DNA of 10,912 bases, from assembly GCA_947464365.1 (NCBI GenBank), contig CANHWS010000101.1, positions 1 through 10,912 on the forward strand. The letters are read 5' to 3'. The stretch is from Cytophagaceae bacterium (GTDB lineage: Bacteria > Bacteroidota > Bacteroidia > Cytophagales > Flexibacteraceae). The translations under genes were made by a program, and so were the position numbers. Below are positions 6,881-10,912 of the stretch, piece by piece (positions within the stretch are counted from its first letter, which is position 1; each line of letters opens with the position of its first letter). The notes beneath the pieces are model-generated. The model was not told the DNA's origin and ran no database searches. It saw nothing but the letters and a program-made list of their open reading frames with translations.

Positions 6881-8899
6881 CTACTTTTCTCCCATGGCAC
6901 CAGCCAAGGCATTGATTCGGCTTGCGAAGTACGGGGTTTTTTCTGGATTTTTCAAAATGAGCTTGCAGTATATCTCGATTGCCTTGTCCATTTTGCCTTG
7001 TTTGATCATGATTTGTGCCAGATTTTCGGTCAGATCGTCATCCGAAAGGGTCGAAGCCTGGGCAGACAGGTCATAGACTGTTTGGTCAGTAGAGGAGGAC
7101 GGAATCGGGCTAATCTTTGGGTTAGCCTCCAGAAACTGGTTGATAATCTCGTCCGCACTAAGCTCTTCGGATGTGGACGCTAGGTCTACAGATGCAGTGA
7201 CTAGGCCCGACGGTGGCGCAGCGGCTTCCGTTTCTGTTGGGCTTTCGGCCTTGCTGACCGTATCATTTGTAGCCGCCTCTTCATCTGACAATAGGGCACC
7301 TTCGAGGTCGTCATTGATGATGTTTTGCAACATCTCCTCGATGGCTTGGTCTTCGGCTTGGGCTTCGGCCATTAGCTGCTCGTAGAGGGACAAGGACTGC
7401 TGCTCTGGCCCTGATGCATTGACCAAATAATCAGGCTCAAACTCATGCGCCACTTGTTCGGTATCAGTATCAGAGGCCATGCTCGGACCCTGATTGTCAA
7501 ATTGTTGCTCAGGCTCTAGCTCGTCCGCATAGTCCACCTCATCAGGGTTTGATGATAGGTCAGTGGCATTTTCTACCTCTGGGGCGTTCCGCCATCCTGA
7601 TGTAGGTACTTCCTGTACAAGGTCGATCAGTTCCTCCTGGTCAGGCTGTGCAGCCATGATAAAGTTGTAAGCGTTCTCCTCGTCATTTGAGGCGAAGAGG
7701 GCTACCACCTCCGGCATTTCAGTGATGGCGTTATGGTGGAGGTTCGCCAGCTCTTGCGCAAATTGATCCTGCGCACTTAGTGGCGATAGTTGCTCAGGAC
7801 CAAAGTCAAACTTACTATCATGCTTTAGCTGCCTATACTTATCGAGTTCGCCTAATATTTCGTTAATCAAGGCATCGGTATTGCCTTGGGCCGGCATTTC
7901 GGCCTGATCTAAATCATCGAAAAAGGAGTCTGTCGATGCTTGGGTGGCCTCGGTGGTTTCGTATTCCCATTTCTGGGTTTCGGTCGGGACTTGCCCTGCC
8001 AGGATATCCTCTTCGGTTAGGGTTGGTAAGTCGGCTCGCTCTAGATCTAAATCTGGGTTGGAATCTGGGTCCAGCTCAGTTTGTATCTCCTCGGCTAGGA
8101 GCTGGTCTTGGTTAAGGCCTAGTTCGGTTGCCAAAGCAGCTTGGCCATGATCAACATGCTGTTGGTGGCCCAATTCGGTTGGGCTATCCTCGTCCTGCGT
8201 CAAGATGAGCTCATCATCAAGGTCTGGTAGGGTAAGGCTATTGGCCTCGACCATAAAAGCCCCGCCCTTCTCGGCTAGTTGCTCCTCCGTGACTAATAGT
8301 TCTGGGTCGATCTCAGGATAAGCATGTCCAAGGAAAGGTGCAGGTTCGTTTTCACCCGCAGTTGGGTGATCCAGATGTTGCTGGGTGTCAAGCCCTGGCC
8401 AAGCACCGATGTTAGCATCTTGGTGCGAAAAGTCAGCCTCGTCATCAGGTAGCCAAATTGGTTTTTCGTCTGGCTCAATCATCCAACTTGGTTTGCTCGG
8501 CTCAGCAGTTTCGGGTTGAGCCGCTGCTGGTGAGATACCATTGCGTTTGTCAGGCTCCACGACCCAGACCTCGGGCGCATCTGGTGCTGCAGCAGCATCA
8601 GTCACGATCGTGATTGGTTGCGGAGGCTTGGCGTATGACTGAGTGGATTTGGTACCAGGGGCCTTACTCTCGATTATCTGGCGTAGGATTAGGCGGTCTG
8701 GCGCATAAGCAGCTGCCTTGACCAGCAATGGTTTGGCTTCTTGGTCCAGCCCACGGACTGCAGCCTGTTTGGCCAAGATGGCATGCAAGGTGGCAAAATA
8801 AGGGTACTTGGCAGCTAATAGTCGTAGCACCGAAAACTCCTTTTGCGTCAAGCCCATGTAGGGCTGGGCAAGCAACGCTCTAATTAAAGCCTCTTCCAT
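6881..8899 (-). CDS. Acidic protein with TPR-like ends, conserved between lptE and secG; function unknown
   Basis: The product is 672 residues and very acidic. The N-terminus (1-75) is helical, with an LLAAKYPYFATLHAILAKQA segment and a following KPLLVKAAAYAPDR helix pair of TPR-like spacing. Residues about 110-560 are dominated by Asp, Glu, Gln, Ser and Pro and look largely disordered, with short helical islands such as DALINEILGELDKYRQ and QSLYEQLMAEA-type segments. Towards the C-terminus there is a DEIINQFLEANPKISP motif, then a single clear TPR-like unit, LAQIMIKQGKMDKAIEIYCK, with LILKNPEK following (about 625-660). No signal peptide or membrane helix is seen, so it is probably cytoplasmic. 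I recognise the layout as that of an uncharacterised Bacteroidota protein family encoded at this place, between lptE and secG. A role in envelope assembly is only a guess from context. The ATG at 8899 has no Shine-Dalgarno sequence. Confidence 0.88.
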   Translation of the reverse strand: MEEALIRALLAQPYMGLTQKEFSVLRLLAAKYPYFATLHAILAKQAAVRGLDQEAKPLLVKAAAYAPDRLILRQIIESKAPGTKSTQSYAKPPQPITIVTDAAAAPDAPEVWVVEPDKRNGISPAAAQPETAEPSKPSWMIEPDEKPIWLPDDEADFSHQDANIGAWPGLDTQQHLDHPTAGENEPAPFLGHAYPEIDPELLVTEEQLAEKGGAFMVEANSLTLPDLDDELILTQDEDSPTELGHQQHVDHGQAALATELGLNQDQLLAEEIQTELDPDSNPDLDLERADLPTLTEEDILAGQVPTETQKWEYETTEATQASTDSFFDDLDQAEMPAQGNTDALINEILGELDKYRQLKHDSKFDFGPEQLSPLSAQDQFAQELANLHHNAITEMPEVVALFASNDEENAYNFIMAAQPDQEELIDLVQEVPTSGWRNAPEVENATDLSSNPDEVDYADELEPEQQFDNQGPSMASDTDTEQVAHEFEPDYLVNASGPEQQSLSLYEQLMAEAQAEDQAIEEMLQNIINDDLEGALLSDEEAATNDTVSKAESPTETEAAAPPSGLVTASVDLASTSEELSADEIINQFLEANPKISPIPSSSTDQTVYDLSAQASTLSDDDLTENLAQIMIKQGKMDKAIEIYCKLILKNPEKTPYFASRINALAGAMGEK

Positions 8900-9183
8900 C
8901 TTGCAGATTCGTCGTTTACACCTGTTACTATATACTCACTGGTTACTGGCATTAGGGCACTTGACAAGGGAAATACAAATGATGTCCCTTAAGGAAGCGC
9001 TACACACATTAAATACCGCTATATCCTTCAACCAGCCTAATACAATAGTAGGAAGGCGCTCCAGATACTGTGGCAATATAAGGCAGGCATGGGCAAACTA
9101 CCAATCAGCTTATGCTGGTCAGTTCGGATGGCCAATATCCAGACTACACCCTAAAACTACCAATAAGTTTCAACAAAACAACA
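8900..9183. other. 284-nt gap between lptE and the acidic-protein gene
   Basis: This AT-richer gap separates two genes of one block. It holds a 6-bp inverted repeat, AAGGGA/TCCCTT (8966-8971 and 8985-8990), and two of three copies of CTACCAAT (9098-9105, 9157-9164; the third is 9184-9191, across the lptE stop). It also holds one arm of a hairpin at the lptE 3' end and an unsupported plus-strand ORF. I find no convincing minus-strand promoter. Confidence 0.5.
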
Positions 9184-9211
9184 CTACCAATTGGCAACGG
9201 TTTTGTTGAAA
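9168..9211 (-). terminator. Hairpin overlapping the lptE stop codon, possible weak terminator or attenuator
   Basis: TTTCAACAAAAC (9168-9179) and GTTTTGTTGAAA (9200-9211) form a perfect 12-bp inverted repeat with a 20-nt loop. The lptE stop codon lies in the loop, so the first arm on the minus strand is inside coding sequence. The stem is AT-rich and is followed on the minus strand by CTTATTGGTAGTTTTAG rather than a clean T run. It could weaken read-through to the downstream genes, protect the 3' end, or act on the plus strand. Confidence 0.4.
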
Positions 9212-9804
9212 ATATCTAGCATGATCTGATCGGAGATGGTCTCGATCAGCTGATTCTGGATCGAGGCCAATGGGGTTGCCTGCGGAAAGTCGGCATAGAA
9301 GGAAAAAGGCTGTTCGAAATTGGCCTCAGTGTCCTTGGTGTTGGCATACTTAACCATTACCGTGATCGTGAGCCGGGTCTGGGCTGCTACGTCGGGCTGG
9401 TTGGGATTTGATGCTTGGGCGGCAATAGGTGTCAGGGAATAGCCAGTGATGCTGCCCTCAATCTGCAAGTCGCCATTGCTGGAAACGCCCGATAGGCTGG
9501 TGTTCCGCTGGAAATAATCGCGGGCCTTTTCGGTAAATAACTGCGACAATGTTGGCGGGCCACCACCACTACGGTCCACAAAGTTGCCGATCGAGATGGT
9601 TTTGATATCTGGCGAAATGTTGGCCCCGGTGAACGAATAGTATTTGCAACCCCCAAGGCTCAGGAGTAGCAGGGCCCAGACATACAAGCCAAGGGTCGTC
9701 AGGCGAAGGGCGGGCGAGCCTAGGGTTGGATTAGTTGTCAAGGTTGTATTCTTTGATTTTGCGGTAGAGTGTGCGCTCGCTGATGCCGAGGTCTTGGGCG
9801 GCAT
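9184..9804 (-). CDS. lptE: LptE-type LPS-assembly lipoprotein
   Basis: The product is a putative outer-membrane lipoprotein that plugs and assists LptD in placing LPS on the cell surface. A hydrophobic helix (LYVWALLLLSL, 40-50) runs into the lipobox LGGC with Cys53. The mature start, CKYYSFTGANISPDIKTISI, with the following NFVDRSGGGPPTLSQLFTE, is the hallmark of the Bacteroidota LptE family. GDLQIEGSITGYSLTPIA continues the typical fold. From the Cys, 154 residues remain, normal for the family. The start is uncertain. The ATG at 9804 overlaps the upstream regulator by 74 nt and gives a long 52-residue leader. An in-frame TTG at 9741, overlapping the regulator's last codons, would give a more usual 31-residue signal peptide. 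Either way the gene is translationally tied to the regulator gene before it. Confidence 0.88.
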   Translation of the reverse strand: MPPKTSASASAHSTAKSKNTTLTTNPTLGSPALRLTTLGLYVWALLLLSLGGCKYYSFTGANISPDIKTISIGNFVDRSGGGPPTLSQLFTEKARDYFQRNTSLSGVSSNGDLQIEGSITGYSLTPIAAQASNPNQPDVAAQTRLTITVMVKYANTKDTEANFEQPFSFYADFPQATPLASIQNQLIETISDQIMLDIFNKTVANW

Positions 9805-10912
9805 AGCGTCGTTTGTTGTTGTTTTTGCGCAAGGCCTTCAGGATCATCTCCTTCTCTTTCTGATCTAAAGAAAGTGATTCCTCAGCGGTTTCCTCATGGA
9901 TGATGTCCTCTATCGGATGGTGGTGGTAGGTTTCGGAAGCCGTATGATGGGTATGGATTGGCGCGCCATGCTCGTCAATGACGATGGGGCTGCTTTTAGT
10001 GCCGGCATCATGGCCACTAAACTCTGTTTTGGGGTACATATTGCCCCCATAGGCAGGTGGGCTATATTGAGAAGCGGTATAGGTATGGTCAGTCTCAGGT
10101 TTGGTTGCGAAGACTTCTTTATTGGCCCTGTAAAGGTCTAGGTTGGTGGCCTCGCCATTGCTGAGGAGCTGAGCCACCAGGCGCTTGAGGTCATCCATGT
10201 CGCGCCGCATATCGAACAGGATCTTGTACATCAGCTCCCGCTCGGTGAAGTTGTTTTCTTCTTGGCGTAGGTCCGCCAAGCGCAAGAGGTTGGTGGATGG
10301 TTTGCGGTTGTTCTTCGGGAGGTATTTTAGCAGGATATCAGCTGTGATCTCACGCTCCATCTCCAAGACCGAAATCTGCTGGGCCAAGTTCTTGAGCTCA
10401 CGGATGTTGCCGGGGAAGGCATAGGTCGTGATCAGTTTGCGGGCATCGTCCAGCAACTTGATGGGTTTGGCACGGTACTTTTCGCCAAAGTCCCCTGCAA
10501 ACTTCCGGAACAGTAGGTCAATGTCGTCGCCACGCTCACGCAAAGGAGGCACAGAGATCGGCACTGTATTGAGTCGATAATAAAGATCTTGGCGGAAGGT
10601 GCCTTTTTCGACGGCATCTAGCAGGTTGACGTTGGTGGCGGCAATAACCCTGACGTCCGTCTTCTGGACCTTGCTGCTACCGACCTTGATGAACTCACCA
10701 TTCTCGAGAACACGTAAAAGTCTAGCCTGGGTTCCCAGGGGCATTTCGCCAATTTCGTCTAGGAAAATCGACCCACCGTTGGTGACCTCAAAGTAGCCTT
10801 TGCGGGTATCCACAGCACTGGTAAATGACCCTTTTTCATGTCCAAAGAGCTCACTATCGATCGTGCCGTCCGGGATGGCGCCGCAGTTGATCGCAATAAA
10901 CTGCCCATGCCG
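9731..10912 (-). CDS. Sigma-54-dependent transcriptional regulator, C-terminal part (N-terminus beyond window)
   Basis: The 393 residues visible comprise most of an AAA+ sigma-54 activator domain and a Fis-type DNA-binding domain; the Walker A motif and any sensory domain lie outside. Numbering from the window edge: ELFGHEKGSFTSA (21-33) carries the sigma-54-contacting loop, GGSIFLDEIGEMP (46-58) is Walker B, VRVIAATN (87-94) is sensor I, FRQDLYYRLN (106-115) bears the Arg finger, and FPGNIRELKN (166-175) is sensor II. A helical stretch (about 222-250) and a disordered linker with a His-rich patch (314-339) lead to a helix-turn-helix (about 350-390: KALRKNNNKRRYAAQDLGIS and RTLYRKIKEYN). The GAFTGA loop reads GSFTSA. 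In Bacteroidota a regulator of this type commonly precedes lptE. Its targets cannot be told from the sequence. The frame stays open through the window edge, so the first internal start-like codon (GTG at 10813) is not the gene start. Confidence 0.93.
   Translation of the reverse strand, partial: RHGQFIAINCGAIPDGTIDSELFGHEKGSFTSAVDTRKGYFEVTNGGSIFLDEIGEMPLGTQARLLRVLENGEFIKVGSSKVQKTDVRVIAATNVNLLDAVEKGTFRQDLYYRLNTVPISVPPLRERGDDIDLLFRKFAGDFGEKYRAKPIKLLDDARKLITTYAFPGNIRELKNLAQQISVLEMEREITADILLKYLPKNNRKPSTNLLRLADLRQEENNFTERELMYKILFDMRRDMDDLKRLVAQLLSNGEATNLDLYRANKEVFATKPETDHTYTASQYSPPAYGGNMYPKTEFSGHDAGTKSSPIVIDEHGAPIHTHHTASETYHHHPIEDIIHEETAEESLSLDQKEKEMILKALRKNNNKRRYAAQDLGISERTLYRKIKEYNLDN

Noticed and set aside
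9432..9656. Minus-strand ORF of 74 codons inside lptE
   Set aside because: It is a frame-shifted reading of lptE, whose own frame carries the lipobox and family motifs.

Overview
The window looks like part of a Bacteroidota chromosome of intermediate GC content (by eye about half G+C). Four things point there. The gene order sigma-54 regulator, LptE, large acidic tetratricopeptide-type protein, SecG is a block I associate with this phylum. Start codons lack Shine-Dalgarno sequences. There is a TAnnTTTG-type -7 promoter element. The surface protein has the IPT/TIG plus pre-peptidase-C-like architecture common in secreted Bacteroidota proteins. I cannot name the genus.

Layout. From 1 to 2434 (minus) runs the N-terminal 811 codons of a very large secreted repeat protein: a signal peptide, four IPT/TIG domains, then an alternation of PPC-like and IPT/TIG domains that continues past the window edge. 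Next on the same strand is a complete threonine synthase gene (2605-3966). Divergent from it is a PiT-family phosphate permease (4220-5623, plus). That gene ends at an 18-bp perfect hairpin, which it shares with the convergent gene for a small DinB-like DUF1569 protein (5753-6205, minus). From 6416 to the right edge, everything on the minus strand reads as one block, in transcription order: a sigma-54-dependent AAA+ regulator (C-terminal 393 residues), a lipoprotein of the LptE type, a 672-residue acidic protein with helical, TPR-like ends, and SecG followed by a terminator hairpin.

How the genes relate. LptE (outer-membrane LPS assembly) and SecG (preprotein export) both serve envelope biogenesis. 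The acidic protein between them has no assigned function; its place there is the only clue. ThrC, PiT and DUF1569 are ordinary housekeeping or orphan genes with no evident link to each other.

I do not see a convincing new defence, mobile or biosynthetic system. There are no CRISPR arrays, insertion sequences, tRNAs or rRNAs. The observations most worth following are the roughly 202-residue IPT-PPC super-repeat of the surface protein, the altered GAFTGA loop and His-rich linker of the sigma-54 regulator, two small unassigned ORFs in intergenic gaps, and an unusual set of nested inverted repeats between secG and the DUF1569 gene.
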